DNA of 10,750 nucleotides from NCBI GenBank assembly GCA_937894535.1, contig CALBHI010000251.1, forward strand, positions 1 to 10,750. The letters are read 5' to 3'. This document shows, piece after piece, positions 1 through 7,623 of this stretch. Numbering within the stretch: the first letter of the stretch is position 1; each line of letters begins with the position of its first letter. The notes beneath the pieces were generated by a model. It made no database searches. It was not told the DNA's origin and worked only from the letters and a program-made list of their open reading frames with translations. The translations under genes were made by a program, and so were the position numbers. Origin of the DNA: an uncultured Verrucomicrobiota bacterium (GTDB lineage Bacteria > Verrucomicrobiota > Kiritimatiellia > CAIVKH01).

Positions 1-386
1 GAGAGCAGACCGAGGAAGTGGAGCTGGGTGTTGTTCGTGATCGTTTGGTCGAGCAACTCGTTCCAGGTTGCGCCGTCGAACAGGGCGCGGCTGTTGATGG
101 CGTTCTCGACCAGGCTGGCGCCCTGCGAGAACACGCGGCCGGCGCCGATCGCGTTGTGGCCGACTTCACTGTTGCCCATGTCCTCGTCGCTCGGCATACC
201 TACGGCGGTGCCGTGCGCCTTCAACGTCGTGTACACGGCGTTCGCCTTCAACCAGTCGAGGTTTGGCTTGGTGGCCTTGGCGACCATGTCGCCCTCGGGG
301 GACGTGCCGATACCTACGCCATCCATGATGGCGAGGACAACCGGACCGCAGGGCGCGTCATAATTCTTGATGTTATTCAGCTTCAT
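1..386 (-). CDS. gpmI: 2,3-bisphosphoglycerate-independent phosphoglycerate mutase, N-terminal part (cut by window edge)
   Basis: This cytosolic glycolytic and gluconeogenic enzyme interconverts 3-phosphoglycerate and 2-phosphoglycerate through a phosphoserine intermediate, using two divalent metal ions (Mn, or another metal depending on species). The first 128 codons are present; the rest lies left of base 1. Seen in the sequence: an alkaline-phosphatase-superfamily start VVLAIMDGVGIG with the metal ligand Asp22, and the family signature DMGNSEVGHN at residues 69-78 with the catalytic Ser73. It continues with AIGAGRVFSQGASLVENAI. The ATG at 386 is supported by a GAAGGA ribosome site seven bases upstream. 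The gene lies 60 bases downstream of argC on the same strand and could be co-transcribed with it. The family call is firm; the C-terminal half and full length cannot be judged here. Confidence 0.95.
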   Translation of the reverse strand, partial: MKLNNIKNYDAPCGPVVLAIMDGVGIGTSPEGDMVAKATKPNLDWLKANAVYTTLKAHGTAVGMPSDEDMGNSEVGHNAIGAGRVFSQGASLVENAINSRALFDGATWNELLDQTITNNTQLHFLGLL

Positions 387-393
387 GTTTGTT

Positions 394-399
394 TCCTTC
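394..399 (-). promoter_or_regulatory. Ribosome binding site of gpmI
   Basis: GAAGGA on the minus strand lies seven bases before the ATG at 386. It is the best Shine-Dalgarno match next to any start in the window and fixes the gpmI start. It lies in the 60-base argC-gpmI spacer, which also holds an 8-base palindrome CAACGTTG (417-424). No terminator is visible there. Confidence 0.75.
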
Positions 400-446
400 A
401 ATTTTCTAACGAAGCGCAACGTTGATTGTTGTCCATTGCGTCCTCG

Positions 447-1505
447 CTACGGATAGTTTCCGGGCCGATCCAACCCCGTATTCTCCGGCAGCCCCATGAT
501 CAGGTTCATGTTCTGCAGGGCGCTGCCGGCCTGCCCCTTCATCAGGTTGTCGATGTGGGAGATGACCCGCAACTTGCGCGTCCGCTCGTCGACATCGACC
601 ACGAGATTGCAGAAATTGCTGCCGCGCACGTTCGCGGTGCCGACATTGGCGGTCCGGTCGTAGACGCGCACGAAATGATTGCCCCGATGGTAGCTGCGGT
701 AGGCCTCCAGCACCTGGTCGTAGGTGATGCCGTCGCGGAGTTGGCCGTAGAGGCAGGACAGGATGCCGCGGCACATCGGAACGACCTGGGTCGTGAACGT
801 GATGGCGACGGGTTTGCCGGCGATACGCGTGAGGGCCTGTTCGACCTCGACGACATGCTGGTGGCCGGTCAGCCGGTACGCGTTCATGTTGTCGTATCGG
901 GCGGGGAAGTGGAACCCGGGCGCCGGTTTCTTGCCCGCACCGGAGACCGCGCTCTTGCAGTCGCAGATGATGCTGTTGTCCTCGACCAGGTTGAACTGGG
1001 CGGTGGGGGCGAGCCCGATGATCACGCCGACGGCGAAGCAACCGGGATTGCCGACGATGTGACGATCACGGGTGATTTTTTCACGCTGGATTTCCGGCAC
1101 ACCGTAGACGGTCCGGGTCAGCAGGTCGGGTGCCTTGTGGACCGGGTCCTTGCCGATGCGCCGGGCGTATTCGGCATAGTCCTCGACCGAGGCGAACCGG
1201 AAATCACCGCTGTAGTCGATGACTTTCGCGCCCTTGGCCAGCTCGGCCCGCGCCTGCACCATGCCCACCCCGTCGGGCGTGGAAAAGAACACGACATCGG
1301 CTGGTTCCTGCGCGGCCGGATCATCCGGCTTGAGGATCGGGAGATCACAGAACCCGTCGAGGTGCGGGTACAGCTCGCTCATCTTCATGCCGGTTTCGGT
1401 GGCCGCGACCAAGGTGGTGATCTTCGCCTCCGGATGCCCAAGCAGCAATTCGGTGATGCCGACACCGCCGTATCCACCCGCCCCGACTATTTTGACCTTG
1501 ATCAT
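447..1505 (-). CDS. argC: N-acetyl-gamma-glutamyl-phosphate reductase
   Basis: ArgC catalyses the third step of arginine (ornithine) synthesis: NADPH-dependent reduction of N-acetylglutamyl-5-phosphate to the semialdehyde, in the cytosol. The protein has 352 residues, normal for the family. The N-terminal Rossmann fold opens with VGAGGYGG (residues 7-14), followed by VIDYSGDFRF (95-104). The catalytic cysteine is Cys156 in GNPGCFA, SAVSGAGKKP follows at 185-194, and the active-site histidine region is RLTGHQH (211-217). The C-terminal stretch KGQAGSALQNMNLIMGL is typical of ArgC. The ATG at 1505 has AGGAG five bases upstream, and the frame ends in TAG. No other arg gene is in the window. It lies 83 bases after addA and 60 bases before gpmI. 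The upstream gap carries an attenuator-like structure (separate entries). Confidence 0.97.
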   Translation of the reverse strand: MIKVKIVGAGGYGGVGITELLLGHPEAKITTLVAATETGMKMSELYPHLDGFCDLPILKPDDPAAQEPADVVFFSTPDGVGMVQARAELAKGAKVIDYSGDFRFASVEDYAEYARRIGKDPVHKAPDLLTRTVYGVPEIQREKITRDRHIVGNPGCFAVGVIIGLAPTAQFNLVEDNSIICDCKSAVSGAGKKPAPGFHFPARYDNMNAYRLTGHQHVVEVEQALTRIAGKPVAITFTTQVVPMCRGILSCLYGQLRDGITYDQVLEAYRSYHRGNHFVRVYDRTANVGTANVRGSNFCNLVVDVDERTRKLRVISHIDNLMKGQAGSALQNMNLIMGLPENTGLDRPGNYP

Positions 1506-1567
1506 GGGATCTCCTGAAAAAGGCGGGCATGGTAGCGATTCGGCGGGCGGATGCGAAGAAAATTCAT
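1502..1567 (-). CDS. Possible arginine-rich leader peptide upstream of argC (21 codons)
   Basis: A short open frame starts at the ATG at 1567 and ends in TGA at 1504-1502. That stop overlaps the argC ATG (1505-1503) in an ATGA arrangement. Its 21 residues begin MNFLRIRPPNR and end FQEIP. Four are arginine (residues 5, 7, 11 and 15), all CGC codons. Arginine-rich frames in front of an arginine-biosynthesis gene suggest a leader peptide sensing charged tRNA-Arg, and the frame runs through the hairpin described next. Against this, no clear ribosome site precedes its ATG, and CGC is common in GC-rich DNA, so four arginines could be chance. It could also act only by translational coupling to argC. 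Confidence 0.3.
   Translation of the reverse strand: MNFLRIRPPNRYHARLFQEIP
1511..1515 (-). promoter_or_regulatory. Ribosome binding site of argC
   Basis: AGGAG lies five bases before the argC ATG at 1505. It sits directly after the U-tract of the hairpin at 1523-1573 and within the last codons of the possible leader peptide. Translation of the leader or folding upstream could therefore influence its access. Confidence 0.75.
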
Positions 1568-1573
1568 GCCCGC
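1517..1573 (-). terminator. Terminator- or attenuator-like hairpin between addA and argC
   Basis: Read on the minus strand, GCGGGCATG (1573-1565) pairs perfectly with CATGCCCGC (1531-1523). After one C comes TTTTT (1521-1517), as in an intrinsic terminator. The loop of 33 bases is unusually long. Inside it lies GCCCGC (1548-1543), which can pair with the same upstream arm GCGGGC (1573-1568), giving a mutually exclusive alternative fold. The structure could simply end addBA transcription or could be a switch controlling entry into argC. A separate small repeat GCCTT/AAGGC (1586-1600) surrounds the addA stop codon. Confidence 0.5.
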
Positions 1574-1588
1574 GCGGCGTGCCGTGCC

Positions 1589-4500
1589 TTACAGGAAGGC
1601 GATCCGGCCGATGGCGGAAAACACGAGGATACGCCGGATGGGTTGAGCGTCGAGCGCCAGCAACCGTTTGATGACATCCTGATAGGTATCCATTTGTGGC
1701 CGGTAATGTTCGATCAGCCGTTGCCGCGCTTCGGGTTGGTCCTCGAGGTGGTTGGTCTTGAAGTCGATGATGTCCACGGCGGCAACCTGACCGGCGGCAT
1801 TCCGGTGAATGACCACGCGGTCAAACACGCCGGAGATCCAGGTGCCGTGCAAGACGACTTCAAAAGCCTGTTCGCGCCACACCTCTGCCGGGCCTTCCGG
1901 TTGCTGCAGCAGGGCTACGATCTCCGGCGACGCGGCGCTCCGTTCCAGATGGCTGCGGACCTCGCCGGGTGCGTCAGGCGGAATGGCGGCGACCAGGTCG
2001 GCCGATGTGCGAATCCAGGTGATTCCCTGCCAGAGGGCATGCACCGCGGTGCCGGTTTCGCGGCGTGCCCGGAGCGTCGGATCAAACACCAGCGAGGCCT
2101 TGCGTTCGAATTCCGCACCGCGTGAGGGGGTGGCGCGTTCCTCGGCCTCGAGGGCGAACGGAATGGTGGCCGTGGCCGGCGCCTCCGTGCCTTCGTTACC
2201 CACGGCATCCCGCACCGGAAAGGCCTCGAACCAGTGCGGATCGCCCACCGCATAGGCCATGGTGCCATCCACGCCCTCCAACGCCGGGGCGCGGGCATCG
2301 CCTTTCACCAGCGTATCCCGCAGCAGGTTGGCATGGTGGCCGGCTTCGCTGTCGTCCTTGGTTTGGGTGACCACGAGGTAGAGCGCGCGCGCCGACCGGG
2401 TCATGGCCACGTACAGCACACACAGGTCCTCGAAATCTTCGCGGTGCGCCTCGGCCAACCGGCATCCGGTCAGCCGGTCGTCCAACTGGACGAGGTTCTT
2501 GCGCATCGGCTGCATGATCCAGTCGGGGGTAAGCCGGTCCTCCGACCACTGGATCAGCGGCGGCCCCAGCCCGCCCGCGGATTGGCCCTGCAAATCGGGC
2601 AGCACCACGACATCGAAATCGAGGCCCTTGGATTTGTGGATGGTCATGATGCGGATGGCACGGCGGCTGGCCGATTCGGCGACGGTGAATTCCCGGACCG
2701 AGGCCACGAAACGGTCGATGTGGCGGGACGGCTCGAGGTCGGCCAAGGCGGCGAAGTCGAGCAACTGGCCGATCCGCATCGACTCGAAGGCCGTCAGGTT
2801 CACGCGCTCAAGCAGGATGCCGGCCCACCGCGCGAGGGTGGCGCGGAATCCGTCACCCTGCACCGCGGCAAAAACCGCACGCGCTTCGGTCAGCTGATCG
2901 GCGAGCGGACTCATCAGCACGTGGCAGACCGCAAACCGGTCGCCTGGATGTTCGGCGCAGATCAACAGGCTCAGCAACAGGCTGACGGCGGGATTGTCGG
3001 TGATGTGGACCTGTCCCTCCAGCACGACGGGCAGGTGGGGATGCCGGGCGCGCACGCGTTCGGCCATGCGCCGGGCCATGTCGTTACCCCGGCACAAGAC
3101 GGCGGCGGTCCGACCGCGTCCGACGGGATCGATGCGTGCCAGCAGGTCGGCCGTGGCATCGAGCCGCACATCGGCATCGCTGCGTTCCTCGTCGCTGCCC
3201 CCGCGGGCGATCAACAACAAGCCGGCATACCCGTTGTCGGGAACGGTCGGTCCGCAGGAGTGGTGCTGCCACGACTGCTGCCACCAGGCGGCAACCTGCG
3301 GTTCCACGCGGGCGGCGAGGTTGCCGAACACGAGGTTCACCGTGTCGATGATCGGCTGGCATGAACGGAACGAAACATCAAGGGGTTTGCGTTCGATGAC
3401 CGGGCCTGCGCGGTTGTAGCGCGTGAGGATCTGCTCGAACAACGCAGCGTTGCCGCCGCGCCAGCCATAGATGGCCTGCTTGACGTCGCCAACATAAAAG
3501 AACGTGCGGCGTTGGCTGGTATCCTGCACGACTTCGTCCACGAGGTTGGCGAGTACATGCCACTGGAGGGTGCTGGTATCCTGGAATTCATCGATCAACC
3601 AATGGTCGAGTTTCCCGTCGAGGCGATAATCGATCGAAAGGCGGTCGGTGGCCCCGGCTTCGCCTTCCTGCACCGACAACCGGTGGTTGCGCAGCGCCAG
3701 CAGTGCATCCTCGAAGGTCAGCATGCCGCGGCGGCGGATCTGTTCATCGTACACGGCCTCGCACCGTTCGACCAGGCGGAACATGCCTTTGGTGCGGATG
3801 GCATAGAGACGGATGATTTCGTCGGCCATGAACTGGAGCAGGGCGGCGAGTTTCGTGCCCAGTGCGGTCGACAGGGTAAAGGTGTCGCGGTTGAATTTCA
3901 GCGGAATGGGCGCGCGGCCGAGCTGGTCGCGCACCGGAAGGATACGTTCGAGGATGTAGGTGATGCGGGTGGTAAACTCCGACTCGGGTTGCCACGCCGC
4001 GAGGTTGTCGCAGAACTCCGTCCAGTAGGCGATGGTGCCGCTCTTCCAGCTTTCGCCGGGAACGAGCGCGCGGAACGCGTCGATGCCTTTCATCCACGAA
4101 GCCCGGTCGGCGAAGGTCGGACGGCCCGGCGCGGCATCAAGGCCCCAGCGGCGTCCGTCGGGTTGCTGCCGGTAGAGCCACTGGTACTGCAGCAGCAGTG
4201 TGTGCAGGATCTGGCCGGCGCGTTTTTCCTCCAGGCCGTAGGTGGCCAGCTTGAAGGACTCGAAGAAGGTGCGCCATTCCTCGTCGCGGGTGAGGGAGGA
4301 GAGCAGGACCGAGCGCAGGGCTTCCTGCCGGCACCATTGCGCTTCCAGTCCCTGGCTGTCGAAGACATCGAAGTCCGGCTCGAGTCCTAGCTCGTACGGA
4401 AAAGCGCGGACAACCCCCACCATGAAACTGTCGAGGGTGCCGACCTTCGAGCGCGGCAGGACATCGAGCAAACGGCGCAGGGCGGTGCGGTAATCGGTGG

Positions 4501-4750
4501 CGCGCAGGTCCGGCATGCCGAGGCGTTCGTTGCGTGTAGCGGCGTGTTCATCCGACTGGCCGGCCTCGGCGAGGTAGCCGATGACGCGGTCGAATATTTC
4601 CCGCGCGGCCTTGCGGGAAAACGTCAAGGCGACGATCCGCTCCGGCGGTTCGCCGAGCATGATCAGCCGGACGAAACGGTGCGCCAACTGGAACGTCTTG
4701 CCGGTGCCGGCGGAGGCGGAAATCGCGAGATGGCCGGGAAACGCGCTCAT
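1589..4750 (-). CDS. addA: AddA-like UvrD-family helicase with C-terminal RecB-type nuclease
   Basis: This is the predicted motor and nuclease subunit of an AddAB helicase-nuclease, which resects double-strand DNA ends for RecA-dependent repair. It has 1053 residues, slightly short for AddA. Superfamily 1A motifs in order are Walker A SASAGTGKT (11-19, Lys18), Ia LTFSRKAA (42-49), II DEFQDT (387-392), III GDVKQAIYGWRG (421-432), IV DVSFRS (458-463), V TIHKSKGLDF (703-712) and VI VAMTRSARALY (781-791). The C-terminal nuclease has GTAVHALW (His904), GVFDRVV (Asp978), DIIDFKTN (Asp996, Lys998) and QMDTY (Gln1019, Tyr1023). Helicase and nuclease both look intact. The ATG at 4750 is chosen because it overlaps the addB stop as ATGA and sits nine residues before the Walker A region; the frame stays open 18 codons further up, inside addB. 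RecB is less likely because the neighbour resembles AddB. Confidence 0.9.
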   Translation of the reverse strand: MSAFPGHLAISASAGTGKTFQLAHRFVRLIMLGEPPERIVALTFSRKAAREIFDRVIGYLAEAGQSDEHAATRNERLGMPDLRATDYRTALRRLLDVLPRSKVGTLDSFMVGVVRAFPYELGLEPDFDVFDSQGLEAQWCRQEALRSVLLSSLTRDEEWRTFFESFKLATYGLEEKRAGQILHTLLLQYQWLYRQQPDGRRWGLDAAPGRPTFADRASWMKGIDAFRALVPGESWKSGTIAYWTEFCDNLAAWQPESEFTTRITYILERILPVRDQLGRAPIPLKFNRDTFTLSTALGTKLAALLQFMADEIIRLYAIRTKGMFRLVERCEAVYDEQIRRRGMLTFEDALLALRNHRLSVQEGEAGATDRLSIDYRLDGKLDHWLIDEFQDTSTLQWHVLANLVDEVVQDTSQRRTFFYVGDVKQAIYGWRGGNAALFEQILTRYNRAGPVIERKPLDVSFRSCQPIIDTVNLVFGNLAARVEPQVAAWWQQSWQHHSCGPTVPDNGYAGLLLIARGGSDEERSDADVRLDATADLLARIDPVGRGRTAAVLCRGNDMARRMAERVRARHPHLPVVLEGQVHITDNPAVSLLLSLLICAEHPGDRFAVCHVLMSPLADQLTEARAVFAAVQGDGFRATLARWAGILLERVNLTAFESMRIGQLLDFAALADLEPSRHIDRFVASVREFTVAESASRRAIRIMTIHKSKGLDFDVVVLPDLQGQSAGGLGPPLIQWSEDRLTPDWIMQPMRKNLVQLDDRLTGCRLAEAHREDFEDLCVLYVAMTRSARALYLVVTQTKDDSEAGHHANLLRDTLVKGDARAPALEGVDGTMAYAVGDPHWFEAFPVRDAVGNEGTEAPATATIPFALEAEERATPSRGAEFERKASLVFDPTLRARRETGTAVHALWQGITWIRTSADLVAAIPPDAPGEVRSHLERSAASPEIVALLQQPEGPAEVWREQAFEVVLHGTWISGVFDRVVIHRNAAGQVAAVDIIDFKTNHLEDQPEARQRLIEHYRPQMDTYQDVIKRLLALDAQPIRRILVFSAIGRIAFL
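4747..4750 (-). other. ATGA start-stop overlap coupling addB to addA
   Basis: The minus-strand ATGA contains the addA start and the addB stop. No good ribosome site precedes addA, so translation probably re-initiates after addB. This fits two subunits made in equal amounts. Confidence 0.8.
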
Positions 4751-7593
4751 GGCATGGTTCCCGCACCGGGTGCCTTCAATTGTTCGACAAATTCCGGCCA
4801 CCAACGCTCATCGATCTCATCCTCATCGGTGGCCACCAGCGCCGGGCCGAAGCAACCGCGCTGGATGTCGGCGATGATGCCGCGAGCGCAGGTCATGGCG
4901 GAGGCCACCATCGCATCGTCGAGTTCATTCCAGACCGTGACCTGGATGTCGGACACCGCCTTGGTGAGCTGGATATAGCCGGCGGAGAAGGAGGTGGCAT
5001 CCGGAAAAGCCGCGCGGGCGAACGCGATGTACAACGGCAACTGCAAATCAGCCCAATGGCGCAGGACGGGTTGTTTGCTGCGGGGGGTGCTGGCGGACAC
5101 GCCCACGTAGGGCCGGGTATCGATGTCGCGGGGAGCGATCAGGTGCGCGGCGGCGGGCGTGCGCTTGGCGCGGTCGGAGGTCTTGTAATCAAGGACCCGC
5201 CAGCGGCCGTCGGCGTGGCGGTCGATGCGGTCGATCTTCCCCCGCACCTCGTACCCATCGAGCGGCATGACATAGCGGCGCTCGACCTCGACCAACCGCC
5301 AACCCTGCGCGAGTTCCTCCGTGTGAACATGGGCAAAGCCCCGCAACCGTTGGATCGCGGATTCGGCTTGCAGGCGAACCACCACGGGTGGGCGCTTGCC
5401 GTACCGGCGGGTTACCGTATCGTGGACCCGGTCGGCGAAAAAGGCCGCCACGGTATGGGCGTCGGCGATAAAGGGCACCTGCGGATCGCGGCCGAATTGT
5501 TCGAGCGCATCGTGAACCAGGTGTCCGAAGTCGAGGTCGTCCAGCTCCTCCTTGGCATCGTCCGCCCCTTTCATCTCCAGCACCCGGGAAAGATAATAGC
5601 GAAACGGGCAATGAAGGTAGGCGGAGAAATCGGTGACATTCATCACCGGACGGACGAGGCGGCGGCGGGCCTGTTCGTCGGGCGGGTCGAGGTTCAGCGT
5701 GGTGGCGAATTCGCGCTCCGGCAGCGCGACAACCCGTTCCTGCGCGGTGAAGAAGACTTCGGCACGCCGGACCAGTATGTCATCGGGGCAACGCCAAAAC
5801 AGGCGGGATGGTTTCAGTACATCCCCCTGTTCGGTTTGGCGTCCGGCGATGAGCACGAGGTGGCCTTCCGTGCGGCGTGATTCCTGGAGTCCGAGCAGCA
5901 GGAAGGCGTCGCGGGCGAACCGGGTCGCATCGCAGCGCATGCTCAGTCGCTCGCGCACGGAGTCGGGAAGGAACAGGTGATCCATCCGCCCGGAAGGAAC
6001 GGAACCCTCGTTCATGCCGGTCACCACGGCGAGGGGCGCATCGTTCCACGGCAGCTCCAGCCAGCCTTCGAGTTCCATGGCACCGGTGCGATGGTCAGCG
6101 ACATACCGGTGCCCGGACGCTTCCTCGATCAGCAAGTGGCACCATGCCGCATCATCAAGACCCCGCGCCAGCGGGGCCCATCGTTCGACCGCGGCGACCG
6201 CATCGCTGACATGCCGGGCGACCTCCATGAAGTTGTCATCGGCGGGTTGGCCCGGCGTCAGCAACCTGTCGGCATAGATCTCGGACAGCAGCGCCATCAC
6301 CGACGCAGGACGAAGTGCATCGCGGGTATCGAGGCGCGGCAGCAAGCAGCGCAGCACATCGCTCAAGCCGGGATAGTCACCGGCACGACGGTCGACGTGG
6401 AACGCGAGGTCATCGAGGCTCACGGGCAGGAATTCGTTCTGCGCCGCATCGAGTTCACGGATTACACCCGCCGCGTCCACCGCAAGCGTGCGCGCGTAGT
6501 ACGCCATGACATCGGCGTGGCGAATCCATGTGCGCAGCGCCTCGTGGTTGCGTTGTCCGGCCAGGCTGGACCAGCTCTCGATCAAGCGGAAGACCGGGTG
6601 CATCCGATACGACGTACCGGACGGGTCAAACGTCGGGCAGCCCATGTGTTCGAGTTGCCGCACCACGAACGGGGTGACCGATTCGTCGGGAACACCGACA
6701 GCAAAACGACCAGCGGCGGCCCAGGCCGGATAAGCGGCAAGGGCATCGCCCACGGCGGCAGCCTGGTCGCGGGGTTGGTCCACCACACGGATGGTTACAT
6801 GGGCCGACTCCAGGTCCAGCAACACCTCGTTTTTCCAATAGGAGGTGTGTGGACACCCCCACGCATCGATGGCGACGGCGGCGAGGTCCGGAGTTCCGTG
6901 CACGAGGAGCTCGATCTCGATGGATTCAGCCCAACGGGCCAACATACCGCGCACCAGCGGCGCAAGATCGGGACAGGCGGCGAGCACCACGCGGCGGACG
7001 CCTTCCGGTGGTTGCGCGAAACGCGCCGCCTCCAACTGGAAGGCCACCGGGTCGGTCCAGCCTGCCTCATCCAGACGGGCCTGGACGACGGACTCGATCA
7101 ATCCGATATCGCGCCAGCGGGGCTTTTCGGCAGCATGGACAACCTCGGAGGCGGCGATATCGGCGAGGCTCAATCCGCCTTCGGCAATCTGGGCGCGCAC
7201 CTCCAGCAACCGGTCCACGGCCACCCGTCGCCAGGCGATGTCGGGATGGGCGGGCGTTTGCGGATACAGGCCGTTCAATTGCCGGATGCGTTCCGGCGAC
7301 AAGGTTTCGATCCAGACGGCACGCAAGCCGGCATCATCGACCAGCCGCCGCTCGCCGGCCAGCAGGTGGAATACCTGAAACGGCGTGACCACGGAGCCTG
7401 CCAGCACGCCGGCACCCTGCGCATCGGCATGCCATGCCAAGGCACGCCGGAGCCGACGACCGGCTTGGGCGGTGGGAACGACCACGATGGTGTCACGCAA
7501 GGACCATGCCTCCCCGGCCGTTGCCATTAGCCGCTTGGCGATGGCATCGGCCAGCGAACGCGTCCAACCGAGGAAGTACGGTTTCTGGTGCAT
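4747..7593 (-). CDS. addB: AddB-like PD-(D/E)XK nuclease subunit
   Basis: This 948-residue protein is the likely partner of the adjoining AddA, cutting the other strand during DNA-end resection. The C-terminal nuclease shows VTDFSAYLHCPFRYYL (653-668), FGHLVHDALE (His694), GKIDRID (Asp788), VLDYKTS (Asp802, Lys804) and QLPLY (Gln851, Tyr855), so it looks active. A middle segment GWLELPWNDAPLAVV (510-524) followed by MNEGSVP is typical of AddB-like proteins. Two things are absent. The N-terminus has no Walker A loop. The C-terminal cysteine cluster that, with the CPF cysteine (Cys662), holds the Fe-S cluster of Bacillus AddB is also absent; the region after QRGCFGP reads ATDEDEIDERWW. The ATG at 7593 is chosen for GGAG four bases upstream and the natural start MHQKPYFLGW. 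An in-frame ATG at 7605 lacks a ribosome site, and more upstream sequence is antisense to the amylase gene. The stop overlaps addA by four bases. Confidence 0.85.
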   Translation of the reverse strand: MHQKPYFLGWTRSLADAIAKRLMATAGEAWSLRDTIVVVPTAQAGRRLRRALAWHADAQGAGVLAGSVVTPFQVFHLLAGERRLVDDAGLRAVWIETLSPERIRQLNGLYPQTPAHPDIAWRRVAVDRLLEVRAQIAEGGLSLADIAASEVVHAAEKPRWRDIGLIESVVQARLDEAGWTDPVAFQLEAARFAQPPEGVRRVVLAACPDLAPLVRGMLARWAESIEIELLVHGTPDLAAVAIDAWGCPHTSYWKNEVLLDLESAHVTIRVVDQPRDQAAAVGDALAAYPAWAAAGRFAVGVPDESVTPFVVRQLEHMGCPTFDPSGTSYRMHPVFRLIESWSSLAGQRNHEALRTWIRHADVMAYYARTLAVDAAGVIRELDAAQNEFLPVSLDDLAFHVDRRAGDYPGLSDVLRCLLPRLDTRDALRPASVMALLSEIYADRLLTPGQPADDNFMEVARHVSDAVAAVERWAPLARGLDDAAWCHLLIEEASGHRYVADHRTGAMELEGWLELPWNDAPLAVVTGMNEGSVPSGRMDHLFLPDSVRERLSMRCDATRFARDAFLLLGLQESRRTEGHLVLIAGRQTEQGDVLKPSRLFWRCPDDILVRRAEVFFTAQERVVALPEREFATTLNLDPPDEQARRRLVRPVMNVTDFSAYLHCPFRYYLSRVLEMKGADDAKEELDDLDFGHLVHDALEQFGRDPQVPFIADAHTVAAFFADRVHDTVTRRYGKRPPVVVRLQAESAIQRLRGFAHVHTEELAQGWRLVEVERRYVMPLDGYEVRGKIDRIDRHADGRWRVLDYKTSDRAKRTPAAAHLIAPRDIDTRPYVGVSASTPRSKQPVLRHWADLQLPLYIAFARAAFPDATSFSAGYIQLTKAVSDIQVTVWNELDDAMVASAMTCARGIIADIQRGCFGPALVATDEDEIDERWWPEFVEQLKAPGAGTMP

Positions 7594-7623
7594 CTCGCTC
7601 CCCATAGTGCTAGGTTCGCGACC
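7594..7623. promoter_or_regulatory. 30-base divergent spacer between addB and the amylase gene
   Basis: The two start codons are only 30 bases apart and point away from each other. The promoters must overlap each other or lie inside the opposite gene. A TTGCGG box with 17-base spacing to CACTAT (7609-7604) exists on the minus strand, but it matches the consensus at only three of six bases in each box and would leave almost no leader. I therefore do not call a promoter. The only clear element is GGAG (7601-7598), serving addB. Confidence 0.5.

Noticed and set aside
426..1517. A plus-strand open frame of 363 codons opposite argC.
   Set aside because: It is the mirror of a GC-rich coding frame and has no recognisable motif, whereas argC has full family signatures.
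2234..3364. A plus-strand open frame of 376 codons opposite addA.
   Set aside because: It lies opposite conserved addA helicase motifs and has shadow-like composition.
4780..5880. A plus-strand open frame of 366 codons opposite the addB nuclease domain.
   Set aside because: It lies opposite the conserved nuclease residues and has no motif of its own.
5977..7530. A plus-strand open frame of 517 codons opposite addB.
   Set aside because: It is a GC-rich shadow of addB, with Gly/His/Arg/Gln-rich low-information sequence and no domain.
1589..7593. An interpretation as RecB plus RecC, or as a new defence nuclease-helicase system.
   Set aside because: The second protein has an active PD-(D/E)XK nuclease and AddB-like middle segments, no RecD neighbour is seen, and no defence genes lie nearby. 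AddAB is the simpler reading.
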